DNA from: Dipteris shenzhenensis
Lineage: Eukaryota > Polypodiophyta > Polypodiopsida > Gleicheniales
Reading direction: 5' to 3' (one strand)
Assembly: GCA_047967505.1 (NCBI GenBank)
Contig: CM106539.1
DNA: 64,000 nucleotides
Below, in pieces: positions 45,481-57,891 of this stretch; the first letter of the stretch is position 1, and the number at the start of each line of letters is the position of its first letter. The translations under genes and the position numbers were made by a program. The notes beneath the pieces are model-generated. The model saw only the letters and a list, made by a program, of their open reading frames with translations, did not search any database and was not told the origin of the DNA.

Positions 45481-45613
45481 AGGTCCTACGTGGCTTTCAA
45501 ACAAACCTGTACAACTTAGTAGCTGTGGACACTCCTTAACGTTCATCCTGTACCCTAATTGCGGGCCTCAATTCTCCTTGGACCGTCATCCCTTGATAAA
45601 GGGTTGAGCCTTA

Positions 45614-45627
45614 GGCTCTGATACCAG
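45614..45627 (-). other. Primer-binding site of the S2 copy
   Basis: The minus strand reads CTGGTATCAGAGCC next to the LTR start at 45628, the same initiator-Met tRNA site as in E1. Confidence 0.88.
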
Positions 45628-47194
45628 TGAAACCATCTGCTCAAGTCTCGTAGACAAAATTTCTGCAAACACTATCTCTCTCCCTCTCTCTCTCTCTTTA
45701 CAAATACACTAGGCCCCAGGACAACAGTCGGGCTGGACCCCCCTGAAGGATTTTATTACTTGAGAGAAGAAGGAATACATACTTTAGCATGGAAGCTCTT
45801 ATTACAAAATTCCAAAACGTGAATAAATTACATGAGCTCTTAGGCTCTCTTTCTTGGCAACAAGCCACTTGTCAAATTTTACATTACTTTCCTAATTACA
45901 TGCCACTAAGGGCAACTCTGGAGTCTTCGAAGCACTTGGTCATGCGAATCGCCTCCTAGACTCTTGTTAGGCTCTCGTAGCACTTAGGAAAATAACTCTT
46001 CCTAGTACCTGCAATAATTAATGAAAGCGCACCACCATGGTACCCATTAATTGTTAGCACTTTGCAGGAAAATAACACATTGTGGACTGATTCTAGTCAC
46101 GGTGGGCATCCCCACTGAACACATGTGCACACATAACAAATATAAAAATATGTATTTATTCTCTGGTTGACCAGAGTCAACACTCTTGATTATAATTAAG
46201 AGGCTTTGACCAAGGGTCGAGGTGCCTTAATTATAGTCAAGTCTCTCCAACCGAAGTTGGCACAACTCTCCAACTGAAGTTGGCACATCTTGGTTAACCG
46301 TAGTTAACCCTCTTGGTGCATGCAAAGTCTCATTGACCAAAGTCAACACTCTCAGACCGTAGTCATGATTTTTAGCCTAGTTGTGGGCTTATTTTTTGTC
46401 TATTTGGAGATTTTGGACCTTCCGAGGGGGTTTCTTTTTTAACCTTGTAAATTCATTCTTAACCCCTTGTTTTGTGGGTCATTATCTATATTTACCTTTA
46501 TATAATACAAGATTTCAGTTCCCTAAAAAGAGAAACCAAAATGGCAAAGAAACCCTTTTAATACTACAATGTTTTGGGCCCCGACTGGTGGGTCGGTCTC
46601 CCAATTGGGTCTAACCAACTACGACTAGTGGCTATATAAGAGCAAGCCCGTGAAGCCCATCATCATCACTGGCTATAGCAAGCCTGATTCCTTAACATCC
46701 AGCCTCTGTCCTCTATTGTTTCCAGCATGCCATCAAAGCTTCTCACACAGGAGTGCACGGCTGGGAGGCAGTGCCATCTATTGTATCAATTTTATAGTAA
46801 TCAATTTTTGGATTCTCCATACTATCAGCTTTTCTCTCTTGCATACGAGATCCTGTTATCTGTTGAGCATAGACATTGTATTGTTTTCTTACATGGTATC
46901 AGAGCTTGGGCTCTAGCAAGAAGATTTGGTAGTGTATTTCTGTTTGCAAGCATTCATAGAAGGTGTAAGAGGATTTCTTCATTATTTAACTCTGTAGTTG
47001 TCTGATTAATCGTAGTTAACCCTCTTGGTAATAAACCAAGTCTTTTTGATCGAAGTCAGGTTTACTTGACTAGAGTCAAGTATCTTTGATCGTAGTCAAT
47101 TCTTTGACCATAATTAACACATGAAAACTCTTTTATTATGATCAAATAAATGGTCAATTGTACTTTGACTTAGGATATTTACATTGTGGTGATA
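45628..47194 (-). repeat. E1-type 5' LTR (S2), interrupted by a nested insertion
   Basis: Matches 14075-14997 on both sides of a 623-bp insertion at 46366-46988. It has two copies of the CCAAC-NGAA-GTTGG hairpin unit, as in the left E1 LTR and unlike the right one. The inverted-repeat array runs 46166-46363 and resumes near 46992-47130. It is followed by GGGAA and the pseudogene flank. Confidence 0.88.
46366..46988 (+). mobile_element. Nested LTR + PBS + leader fragment (probably Copia-type)
   Basis: 46366-46893 starts TGATTTTTAGCC and ends TTTTCTTACA, so it has TG...CA ends. TGGTATCAGAGC (46894-46905), an initiator-Met PBS, follows, then about 80 bp of leader. A TATATAAG box lies at about 46633. 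No coding region, second LTR or target duplication is visible. It interrupts the hairpin array exactly after one AGTCA arm. Confidence 0.72.
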
Positions 47195-47199
47195 GGGAA

Positions 47200-50100
47200 A
47201 CTTACTTTTCATGAATGATGACAAACACTTTTGTGACAGTACATTCAGTGATCTTGTGACTCTGATCATTGATCAAGACTGTGTGTTGACTATGTTTTAT
47301 TTTAACACATGGCCAAAGCACTTTTTCCAGGAAAGCCTTCTAATTTGTCCCTGTTGTGGAGTCCTAGCCACTAGCTTTCAGAACCTGCTTTTCACCCTAT
47401 TTTCTCTTGAAATTGAGTTATAACTTGGTCAAGCTAAGACCAAATTGTACCTAAGTTGAATTCAAGCCCACCTAGATCTCAAGCACATGAAAATAATATC
47501 AGCCCAAATTTGACGTAGATTTCAAGAGTTAGAATAAATACAAATCACATCATCATTCAACATTTAACTAAGCACTAATTGGAAATTGTGTACAAAGGTT
47601 AGTATACTCATATTTGATTTGGAGGGGAAGGTCTTGGTTAAGTATGGCACCTTACGTGTTGGAAATGGTCCTTGGCATAAAGTACTGAGGGCTGAACTTA
47701 GTGATTGGAAGGCAGAAGACACCATTACGTTGGCTGTCCCTATAGTTTTTTTGCCAAGATTTGCAAATTCCATTGACATTGATTGCTTCCTCCACATAGA
47801 ATGAGCTGTTCTATGGGCCAAGAGTTACAAATTCCATTGATGTTGATAGCTTCCTCCACATAGAAGGAGTTGTTCTACGGGCCAAGAACCATAATGATAG
47901 AGGCACTTGTGAGCTATCTCTATATATTGATGCTACTACCACCATTACAAAAGTTGAACCATTTCCATGTGAAATAAGATTTCTGCCTGAAAAAAGTATC
48001 AGTGAATTTCTTTTCGAAGTCGCAGGAATCCCTAAGGCTAGTACTTTATCCATTGAAGTTGAAACTATTTCCTTTGCAGTTGTCAACATTGACATTGTCT
48101 CTAAGGTTGCTAGTTGAATAGCTCACAATTGTGGATGGACCTCTTTCCACTGATCATGCTACAATAAATGCTCTCAGCTTTGCTTCTACTTTCCTTGTAA
48201 AAACTTCGTTGCAACACTTAAGAATATCCTCTGCTCGGATATTCTGCTCTCGTTTCAACTATCTTTTATGCCGGAGAGATGCCATGAGTACCATCGTATG
48301 TTGAATGAATTTCAACAAAAAGTCTCAGCATTCTATGTAGCACATAATATAGGAGTATGGAAATAGAAGAGCAGCACACTTTCTATTTTGAATGGCACAA
48401 TCTTGACAGCCCTACCAACTATTTAGTTGAAGCAGCAACTCATGAAGGCATTTGCTAGGCAGGTTTTAGATGTAGGCCATGGGAGGAAGGTAAATTTGTA
48501 GAGATTAATTGTCCACAGCTTTCTGATTCATTGTTACTTTGTCCTACAGCTTGCTTATTTCTTCTTTGTAGGTCTTTGGAACACTTTAGATAGCAAAGTT
48601 AAACAACATTAAGATTGAATCTATTTTCTCTAACTACAAAAGTGTTAAAGTTGGTTGGCAAGGATCAAAACACTACTGCATGGAATGCAAAGAGCATGCT
48701 CCAATTAGTCAATCAACAACTTTGCAAGGTAGAATCACACTACATATAAAGAGAAAGGAAAGGTTCATGCAAGCCAAGTATCTTGTCAAGAGTGATGCCT
48801 TGAAGTATCACACTTGTTTGTGAGGAGTCCCGAAGAACTTTTAGTTTTTTGAGTAGCATAAGAAATTTATCCTTTTTGGAGTACATGAGAAAGTCTTTTG
48901 TATAAGCAACTCACATAGGGTTGTCTACAATTTTGCTATCATACCCTTTTTTCAAACAAATATAAATATTTGAGAATACTTTGTATTCAATTTGGGCAAC
49001 ATAGCTTTTGTCCAACAATATAAAGATTATTGAAGGCTTCTTCATATCGTATGCTTTATAGTTACTTTTCCAAATATGGAACATATAAAATTTTTGTAAT
49101 ATTTTCTTCCCGCCAACATTATATATTCACTGAAGCATCTAATATAGAGTTATAAGCATAGATGATTTTTTCGAGTTAGTTTCGTCAAGAAGCTAAACTT
49201 TTATATTGGTGTTAAAAGTTTGTATGCCCTAATAAAGATAAACGTTTGAAATATTTGCCAAAATTTGAAACTTTTATGCAAAAAAGTGTAACATTTCACC
49301 AAATTTTATATCTTTTACTTAAAAATTTAAAAGAAAATATGTAAGTGTACTTTATCCTATCAATACTATGAAACTAAAAAAATAAGCTAGATAAACTTTT
49401 GCTAAGATTTAATATTAATATATAAGCATAGCTTCAATAAAAACATCCATGGTTGAAAGCTTCTGTTTGGAATTACTACGTTACAAGCTCAAAGCTTTTG
49501 TTTGGAATTACTGTGTTACAAGCTCCCTACTTATATGCTTTCATATTTCAACAAAAGATATGGCACAATGTCCAACTTATGTTAAGCTAATGGAATCATG
49601 GTTTTAGTCTTGGATTATTTCCTTGATTACAAGCAAAGAAACACTCACTAGTCTCTTCCATGGAGGCTTTGATACGAACAGTGCTCCTATTCTAATTGGA
49701 TGCCATTGCAAGAATTTTATCTCAAATAGAACGCTTCATCCCAGAGAGTTTAGCTACACTGGATACTTGATTTGAATTTCTTCCAATCATTCCCACTAAA
49801 TAGAAGCATCTTCTTATAGTACTGAGTCATTTGTGTGACTATGCATACAATGTCGAGGACTTAACATCGAGGTTGGTGTCAATTATAGTTGCAAATATTT
49901 GTGCTCATAAGCCCTCCATAATATCAATGTGAAAGTACTACCTCCGTGAGAATGACCTCAAATTTGACGCTACCAATCCAGAAGAAGCTATTTCAAGACT
50001 CTTGGAAACAGAACACGATTTTAAAATACTACTAAATTACATTCCTCGTGAGCTTCGAAAAGTGTCAACCATAAAATATAAATTGAAATCCAATTTAATT

Positions 50101-50234
50101 GGCCCCAAGGCTATCTTGCTGTTTCACATGACAGAGGACAATTGTTTGTTTTCCCTGGAATATTAACTATCCAACATCAGCTCAAACAAGGACATTGGCT
50201 CCAAGAGGAGTGTGCTATCTTGTAGCAACTACTA
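47200..50234 (+). pseudogene. Degraded gene of unknown family, copy 2
   Basis: Copy of 15003-18004, better preserved in places: HFCDSTFSDLVTLIIDQDC, then PKHFFQESLLICPCCG (47327-47360, where copy 1 has a 2-bp deletion). The next open piece is 47586-47804, with DLEGKVLVKYGTLRVGNGPW and LSDWKAEDTITLAVPIVFLP. A CPCC motif might be half of a zinc site. The 66-bp duplication near 47760-47890 is shared. A private 36-bp tandem duplication lies near 49455-49530. Family unknown; possibly a host gene or a passenger gene of a transposon. Confidence 0.5.
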
Positions 50235-52348
50235 CTATCTGCATCCTATCCCACTGACACATTGCACTACCTATCCTGCCGACCGACACATTAGGCACTA
50301 TCCCACCACCCGTTGCTATACCGATATCCCACCAACCAGTGCATTAAGCTATCCCTACGATCATTGTCATAGCACTATCCCTATGACCGTGGGGATACCT
50401 CTAGGGTAGTCCAAAAAATTTTACGGAATTACAATTCAGCTTGAGTGTGCCCTTAAGAGGTCTCATACATGCACTTACGATCCGAAAGAATTTTGTCCAA
50501 GGATCTCGCACCTAAAGACAGTGCTTCGAGCTATGCTCAACCCACCTTTTGCCCTAGCTAGGGATTATTAGTCCGAACCAAAAGCTCGATTCCTAGTTCC
50601 CACTCCGTAATAGGACCCGGACAAGAGGATCCATCTAGCTCCGACGAGATGGAGAGCTTTGGACAGAGGTGATGCAAGACCCCTCGAATCCAAGGGCTTC
50701 CAAAGCCCCCTTCACTAGTGTGTCCTCTCCCAACTCTCCTACTCCTTCTGTAGCATCCAGGTTAAGAGGTACATTCTCCAACATGTTTGGATGTTTAGGT
50801 CAAACAAAGTCGGCAGACATGGAGAACCCCTTCGCTGGCGTGTCAATGGGAAGGGAAGTCAGCAACAACCGACTCCTGAAATGCAGACAAACTGAAACCA
50901 CCTTTGTGGACCTAGGACCCTCCTCCTTCGTAAGGCACCCTCAGTGAAGGAGCCGCCATCTCCAAGTTAATGACCAAATTCCTTGGGGAAGGAGACCCGG
51001 TCTCCCACATGGAGCGATTTGAGTAGATATGTGAAGACTTTGGAGCTCCTAGAGATCTAGAAATGGCTAATGCATTTGGTCTCAGCTTGGATGGCAAAGC
51101 AGGCCAACGGGATAGGGCCCTCACCTCGGAAGAAAAAGTCTACATTGGGGATACCACCTACGTCCTATCCTACTAACACGTGGCACTACCTATCCTGCCG
51201 ACCGACGCATTAGGCACTATCCCACCACCCGTTGCTATATTGATATCCCACCGACCAGCACATTAAGCTATCCCTACGATCGTTGCCATAGCACTATCCC
51301 TATGACCGTGGGGATACCTCTGGGGTAGTCCAAAAAATTTTATAGAATTACAATTCAGCTTGAGTGTGCCCTGTAAGAGGTCTCATACATGCACTTACGA
51401 TCCAAAAGAATTTTTTCCAAGGATCTCACACCTGAAGACATTGCTTCGAGCTACGCTCAACCCACCTTTTGCCCTAGCTGGGGATTAGTCCGATCCAAAA
51501 GCTCAATTCCTAGTTCCCACTCTGTAATAGGACCCAGACAAGAGGATCCATCTAGCTCCGATGAGACGGAGAGCTTTGGACGAGGTGATGCAAGACCCCT
51601 CGGGTCCAAGGAATTCCAAAGCCCCCTTCACTAGTGTGGCCTCTCCCAACTCTCCTGCTCCTTCTGTAGCATCCAGGTTAAGAGGTACATTCTCCAACAT
51701 GTTTGGATGTTTAGGTCAAACAGAGTCGACAGACATGGAGAACCCCTTCGTCGCCATGTTAGTGGGAAGGGAAGGTCAGCAACAACCAACTCCTGAAATG
51801 CAGACATATTGAAACCACCTTTGTGGACCTAGGATCCTCCTCCTTTGTAAGGAACCCTCAATGGGAACACATGGATGAGGGAAATCTGAGGACAAAACCC
51901 TAGTTTAGGAGATGTAAGAGGCTCTCAAGGAGGGGCGTCTTATGAATCTCCAACCATCCTTGTGCCACCGGCCTTCGCCAACTATGTGGCCCCACAAGTT
52001 CCACCCTATCACCCATTGCATGGAACCTCTGTGCCAATGCCCCATGGCCCACCCTTCTCCAGGAGTCTGACCGTTTCCACCCGTACCTATTGCTCCAATG
52101 AATGTAGGAGTTGGCACATCCGTCTCAATGCCAGTACTAGCAAATCGATGGATTCCACCACTAGGGCCAAGTTGAAGGCCACCCCTACATCTCGTTAGGC
52201 CCACAATGGTGCCACCTCCACCAACTACCCAAACAGTGCTAATAGATGAGGCAATGTGCATCACAGTGAATGCCCTAGGAAAGGGGGCCACCCCACCTCC
52301 ACCGATCCTCGTGTTTCCCGCAGGGATCAAGGAGACCCAGTCTCCCAC

Positions 52349-52933
52349 ATGGAGCGATTTGAGTAGATATGTGAAGACATTGGAGCTCCCGGATATCTAG
52401 AAATGGCTAATGCATTTGGTCTCAGCTTGGATGGCAAAGTAGGCCAATGGTATAGCGCTCTCACCCCAAAAGAAAAAGTCACCTGGGAGACACTAAGAAA
52501 AGCCTTCATTGTGGGATTTGCCGCTAATGGACATAATTGGAGCCCGATTAACTAGTTATATGAGGTGAAGCAGAATGACAACAAATCCCTTCGAGATTAC
52601 ATAGCCAGAATCAAGCACCTCAATTCCCGTTGCGAACCATATGAGCGGATGAGCAACGAACGATTGTTGCCCCACTTCCTCATCGGATTGGTAGACCCGA
52701 AGCTACATGACCACTTGATGGTTATGAATCCTACCTCCTTTGACCTATGCAGCAAGGTGGTTATCCGCATAAGTGATGATATGATGGACGAGGCTAACTC
52801 AGATAAAACCCCGACTCCATCAAAAGTAGAACCATCAGTCAGGTCTTCCAGTGTGGAGAAGGAGATCAACGAGCCCAAGGGCTTGGATTTGAGTGAGCTG
52901 GCCTTAAATTTGCTGAATCAGCTGGGCCAATAG
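52349..52933 (+). pseudogene. E2b gag core
   Basis: Equivalent to 38789-39316: MERFEQ.ICED-like start (with a TAG), GLSLDGKVGQWYSALTPKEK, LRKAFIVGFAANG, one stop after WSPIN, then LRDYIARIKHLNSRCEPYER and PHFLIGLVDPKLHDHLM. It extends further than E2a (KGLDLSELALNLLNQLGQ) because E2a has an extra stop. Knuckle-encoding sequence follows to about 53745. Confidence 0.8.
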
Positions 52934-55048
52934 TGGAGGTTAGGAACCTCCAAGGAGGTGCCCAAAAACCCCCACTTGTTTTCACGAAGAGACAATGTCT
53001 GTTGCAAGGTATGCAATGGTAACCATCCCTCCAATGAGTGTCGTTGCCTTAGGGCAAGGCCAGAGCCCTCTACTGTGTGCACACTGTCATAGATGGGGAA
53101 ACCATGATACCTCCCAATGCTGATTTTTGAGGTCCCTGCCCCAACCCATGTATCAAATGAGACCCCCATGAGCCCTGACGGCCCCTCATAATCCTATGGA
53201 TGCACAAGGTGCTCGTTTGGCTAGTTCAAGTTAGTACAGAGCATAACAGTCTCTATTACCCCTCTACCCATACTGGTTCCTCGACCTCCCCTACCCTGTA
53301 TAGCTCTGGTCAATCAAGTATTGGTAGAGAAAGTATCCAATGATTGGGCAGAGATGGATCCAAACCACGGACCCAAACCATGGACCCCTCGACTACTACT
53401 ACTACGAGGAAGGAGTGGCACCCTAAGTCACTACCTCTTGCAAGAGGATCAGTAAGTCCCCATGTTCCAGACTGCTCCCTTGAACTCAAGGGCTAGAAAC
53501 CTAAACTCTGTCACCCGAAGGTCCCCGATCCAATGCTATCCTACCAGGGCTTACACAGGGCAAGTGAGTGCCCCTACAAAGGTACTTCGGACCCTCCGGT
53601 GTCATGCTTTAAGTGTCAAGGGCTGCATTTCTTGAAGGACTGCCCCTATAGGGATCTTACCCTAGCTGCTCCTCCCATGACCGGGGCCCTACACCCTTGT
53701 GTGCAGGGTGCAAAATCGAGCATTTTTTCAAGGACTATCCCTTGAGAAGACCAACAACCCCAATCACCCCGCCTAAGAGCATTAGTCTTAACTTGCTCAA
53801 TATCGAATAAGGTGAGGTGGCCGCAGTACCCTTAAAAGTCATCATAAGGATGCAAGCCAAAGCCATAGGTAGGGCAATGAGAAAATAAGCAAGGAAGGAT
53901 AAAGGGCCCCTACTGCAGCCAGCAAGGCCCTGAGGTTCCTCAACATCTACAGACCCGGTCCAAGAAATCCATATGTGTAGGTAATGGGTCTGCTGACCAA
54001 GTGCTCATTCAAGATAGTTCCAATGAGAAGACAGCCACCCTCGCCACCTCCTCCGCCTCAGAATGTACTTCCACCCAGGGTGACCCTGAAGTACCTCCAA
54101 GTTTAGGTGTAAGCAAGCCAGTGTAGGGCTAAGGCCTAGCACCCCCTCCCCCTATAAGGAAACCTATCCGGACCCCCAGTCCTAGAGAAATAGTAGCTAT
54201 CTTGGTGCTAATGGAAATGACCACCATTTTTTTAAATTACCCCCACACCTCTGTCTAATAGTGCTAGCGAACGTGATGGTAGGGTGACTAACATGTCACA
54301 TTGTTGCAATTCCACTTACAAAACTTGACGATGCTACCATGCAGAGTATGCATGAATGCATGGAGAAAAATCAATAATGCATGAAATTATGAATTGAGAG
54401 GCCTCTCTTGCACTGGCTATAGCTAGGGTAGTGCCATACTATGAGGATGGTGCACAAGCTTAGATGTGTCATCTTAAAAAGTGTTTGCTCTGCATCGAGG
54501 CTCCCCACAATATGGGGCTGACCTTTTAGCCGAAAGTGAAAGTGACCATTAAGCCAACTCTTTTGAAAATAGAATGAGAAGGTTGGATTCTTTGAACTCT
54601 CTTCCTATTTAATAAGTACAAAGGAGAGGCAAACCCATTGTGTCTAATGACACTACAGAACTAGATACTCTCTTGCTTTTGCGACAAACATAACAATTGG
54701 ATCATCATACACCTAGAACAGTTTAGCTTTGCAAACAACTTGCACAAGGGGATCGGCGGGTGCAGACATTAGATGGGCTGAACACACTGACGGTGGAGCT
54801 GATATACGAGTAGCTATTTTTGCCCGTGGATAAGGAGACACAAAACTTCCCCACTCTAGGAATAGTAGCAATGGAGGTAGAGTTTGGGAAGCTAGTCAGA
54901 GGAGAGTATCGTTTCTACAATCATGAGAGCACACTAATTCAAGAAGTCTATCGTTGGCTCTTAAAGGCATTGTTTCTATAGGTGAAGGCATATACCATCT
55001 CCATCCACCCCAAGGGATACTAGCACTTGTAGAGTCTTAGTCGATTGC

Positions 55049-55291
55049 ATGGGTGTTCATATTGAAGGAATGCCTTCAAGCGAAGACATCAAGGGTGGTG
55101 AAGGCAGTAGCACGGGGAACACCAATGACAACAAAGCTTGGCCAAGTTCTCAACCTTCTCTTTCCCATCACTGGCGACACAAGTGTTCCCCTATGCCTTG
55201 GAGCAACGATCTCAGCATTGGTGCCAGGTGGTCCTCAAATGGTTCTACCAATACAAAAGAAGAACTGAAAGAGGAACTAGGAGGGCATTAG
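55049..55291 (+). CDS. Small conserved E2 open frame, unknown function (copy 2)
   Basis: 80 codons, same start and stop as 41520-41762 in E2a. Begins MGVHIEGMPSSEDIKGGEGS. There are about a dozen amino-acid changes and no indels. Not recognised. Confidence 0.25.
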   Translation: MGVHIEGMPSSEDIKGGEGSSTGNTNDNKAWPSSQPSLSHHWRHKCSPMPWSNDLSIGARWSSNGSTNTKEELKEELGGH

Positions 55292-56462
55292 TTCTTCCCA
55301 TTTAGAGATGCCCAGATTGAGTGCTCCTCCTTCAACATCAACCACGGTGTCCTTGATACCCCCTTTGCCCACCACCCAATTCAATTCATCAAATATCAGC
55401 GAGGGCGGGCAGTTAGCACTCTGGCAGTTAGTATCACGCCCACCAGGACCCCAGAAGGGACACAAAGTGTGGCCTGGGCAACCAGCACTATGGAGTTGAC
55501 ATAGACGATTATGATGATGACTCCGGTTTTAGTGATGAGTACGTAGCGGTGACTAGTGCCATGTCGAGCACGGTGACTAATGTGGTGAGTGCAGCTGTTG
55601 CTACCTCCTATTCTAAATCCATTTTGTGAGGGGCAACAGGCATTGATGACTCTCTTTGACAGTGGTGAGAGAATTCTGCAGCCCATTGGCACATTGTCAA
55701 CTGGTAGCACCCATGACAACAGTGGGCATTGCAATGGTTTCCATGCAGTTGGTTTGCTCAATCCTTGCCACTCCCCTCTCTTCACATCATGGCTGGGTCC
55801 TCACCACCACTACGTTTTCAAGGCCTACAACATGAGTGTCACAGCCTGCCTAGTTGGAGGCTTGTGGTAGATTTTTGATAGGGTTGGCATGACATTGGGC
55901 AGTGCATCAAGTCAATCACTCGCAACTAGAGGAGTTATAGAAGGAGAATGTCAGGCATTGTGGACCTAAAATGCTTCTCTTTAGACTTAGGTGGAGCAGA
56001 TCTACCAGCTCAAAATTCAACTCTAGACTCTAAAAGAGTAGGTACGAATGCAAATCAGGCTATGGAGCAAGCATGCACACTTCACAAGGAAATCCTCCAA
56101 AAGACCTTTATGGAATTACATTGCTGACTCACACCGACAGACGCATTGGAATAATTTTTGGCGATAGTAATCCGAGACGATGGAAATTAATGTGGATCAT
56201 CTCTTCGACTTGCTGACCACTTTGCAGGATAAGATGCGGCAGGAATGGGATGCCTAAATTGTGCATTGGCATTGCGCCTTAGCGCCAGCAACATGCTGCA
56301 GCCTCCATGACCGCTCAACCCGAACGTGGATGGAGGGGTAGGAGGATTATTTGGTGCTAGTGTGGCAACGGGTGTAGAAGGGAACACAGCGAGCCACACT
56401 TCGACCTCCACTACAACCGGATCGTAGTAGGGAACTACTGATAGACGTGGGCACGTGGCAAA

Positions 56463-57390
56463 AAAAGGCAAAGCATCAATGGTGTCTGACGTTTTATGGG
56501 AGAATAGGTACAATGCACTTGCAGAAGCTGGAGCGCATGCACTTAGAGGGTAGACAACCCAAATCAATTGGCTGAAGGATAAGATGAGGCTATGTTTCTG
56601 GCCTAGAGTGCACTACACATTCCTTAGCACCTACCTTGCCCCCTTGTCTGCCTTGGTGTAAGGCAGCGGACCAATTTTTGAAGATTCACTATGTAGATCT
56701 CCGTACCCCTTTTTTGCCTCTTCCAAAAGCTCCCTCTCTTTGGCCACGAGTTTGAGCGCCCACCATTGTTACAAGAGTGAAAGACCTTAATCTGTTGCTA
56801 GGGGCAACCATTTGTGAGTAGTTGCCCACATGAATAGTGGTCTGAGCCAGCCCGGGTGGACCCATCTTAGAGGAATCGGATGGAGTGGTGGTTGGTGGAC
56901 TTGGAGGAGATGCAAGGTTGCGGGTACTTGCACGTCTAGGAATCTATGCTAACTTTGCTATAACCCAATACATTGTTAATGCCTTAACACATGGCACTCA
57001 CGGTAGACTGTGTGGATCCACACTTACTACTGTGGCCTATAATGAGAAGTTAGATTAGTGTGGTGCAAAGTGTATTACAATCATTTCGGGCTATGCCAAC
57101 GCAGAGAACCTGTGCAAGTAGAATTCCAAAATATCCATAAAACATAGCTTGATCATGAACCAAATAAAGAAGTCCAACCCTCTTTAATGATTGCATCAAG
57201 ATCGACACTCTGTGATCCTGACCCACCATCACAGTCATAAAGCGGTGGTTGTACTATATTCTCTTGTAGGCACAACCTTTGCGCTTATCTTCGTATAGCG
57301 ATGTTGCCTTGCTTGGCTCAAAGAAGCGCCACCTGTATTGCTCAGCCACTATGCATCCACTTGCTCTTCGATCTCACCTCCTTCACTGAC
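56463..57390. other. Sequence beyond E2b, no gene recognised
   Basis: Continues E2b past the point where E2a is cut by S2, so its first part may be E2 3' sequence missing from copy 1. No domain is recognised on either strand. Confidence 0.45.
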
Positions 57391-57399
57391 GTCACTTCT

Positions 57400-57643
57400 A
57401 CTTGAGTACCAATGAGCATCATCTCATCAACATAGAGAAGTGATGAGAAATCCCCAAGAAACATCATAACTACAAGTAAAGAAGGCCCAATCATTCTCAA
57501 CAAAGTGAGGAAAAGTATCATTAAAAACTCCATGATGAGCTGAGCTTGAAACTAGGACAAAATAGCAAGGCAAATCAAAGCTAGAGGCTGTGGTAGGTGT
57601 AGAGAGAGGTTTAGGAGCAAGGGGAACCTGCTCTAATACCAAA
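57400..57643 (-). mobile_element. Remnant of a Copia element: RT-like motif next to a PBS
   Basis: The minus strand has TGGTATTAGAGCAGG (57641-57627), close to the initiator-Met PBS, preceded by an LTR-like end CCAACA (rc of TGTTGG at 57644). A minus-strand frame at about 57470-57390 reads SLLYVDEMMLIGTQVEVTSV, like the YVDD block of Copia RT, with Asp changed to Glu. If right, gag to mid-RT is deleted between PBS and RT. This is a short-motif call only. Confidence 0.4.
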
Positions 57644-57891
57644 TGTTGGAAATGAAAGTGAGAGAATGCGAGAGACTGGAGTTGAAGCAAGCTTGAATGA
57701 AATTGTAGCAACAATAATGAACTACAAAGCTAGGGTAATCATAGGGACAAAAGCCTAGAATGAACCCTAACTGGGGTCAAAAGAGGTGCGATGACTAACT
57801 CACCCACAAACTAAACCTTTAATTGAGGTTAGGGGTTAAAAAACTAAGCAAAGGAAACTAGATTTGTGGCCTTTCTATTGTCGAGGATGTA

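Larger units (their letters stand above)
42904..50234. repeat. Duplicate block S2, second copy of 11350-18004
   Basis: Begins abruptly inside E1 gag (AGCAAAAGCTC..., matching 11350) and ends inside the unknown pseudogene (TGTAGCAACTACTA, matching 18004). Both edges abut E2 sequence. It carries E1 gag (uninverted), leader, PBS, LTR, the same GGGAA target flank and the same pseudogene with the same 66-bp internal duplication. Sharing the insertion site shows a segmental duplication after E1 integrated, not two independent insertions. Confidence 0.88.
50235..56462 (+). mobile_element. E2b: second copy of the gag-only E2 unit, with internal tandem duplication
   Basis: Parallel to 37590-42903. 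The 5' part is present twice. 50235-51143 is a shortened unit: the stretch equivalent to about 38289-38766 is deleted at a CCTCA repeat, and the unit stops inside the gag core. 51144 onward restarts the leader and continues through gag to the 3' end. Point differences from E2a are common but long stretches are nearly identical by eye. Confidence 0.7.
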
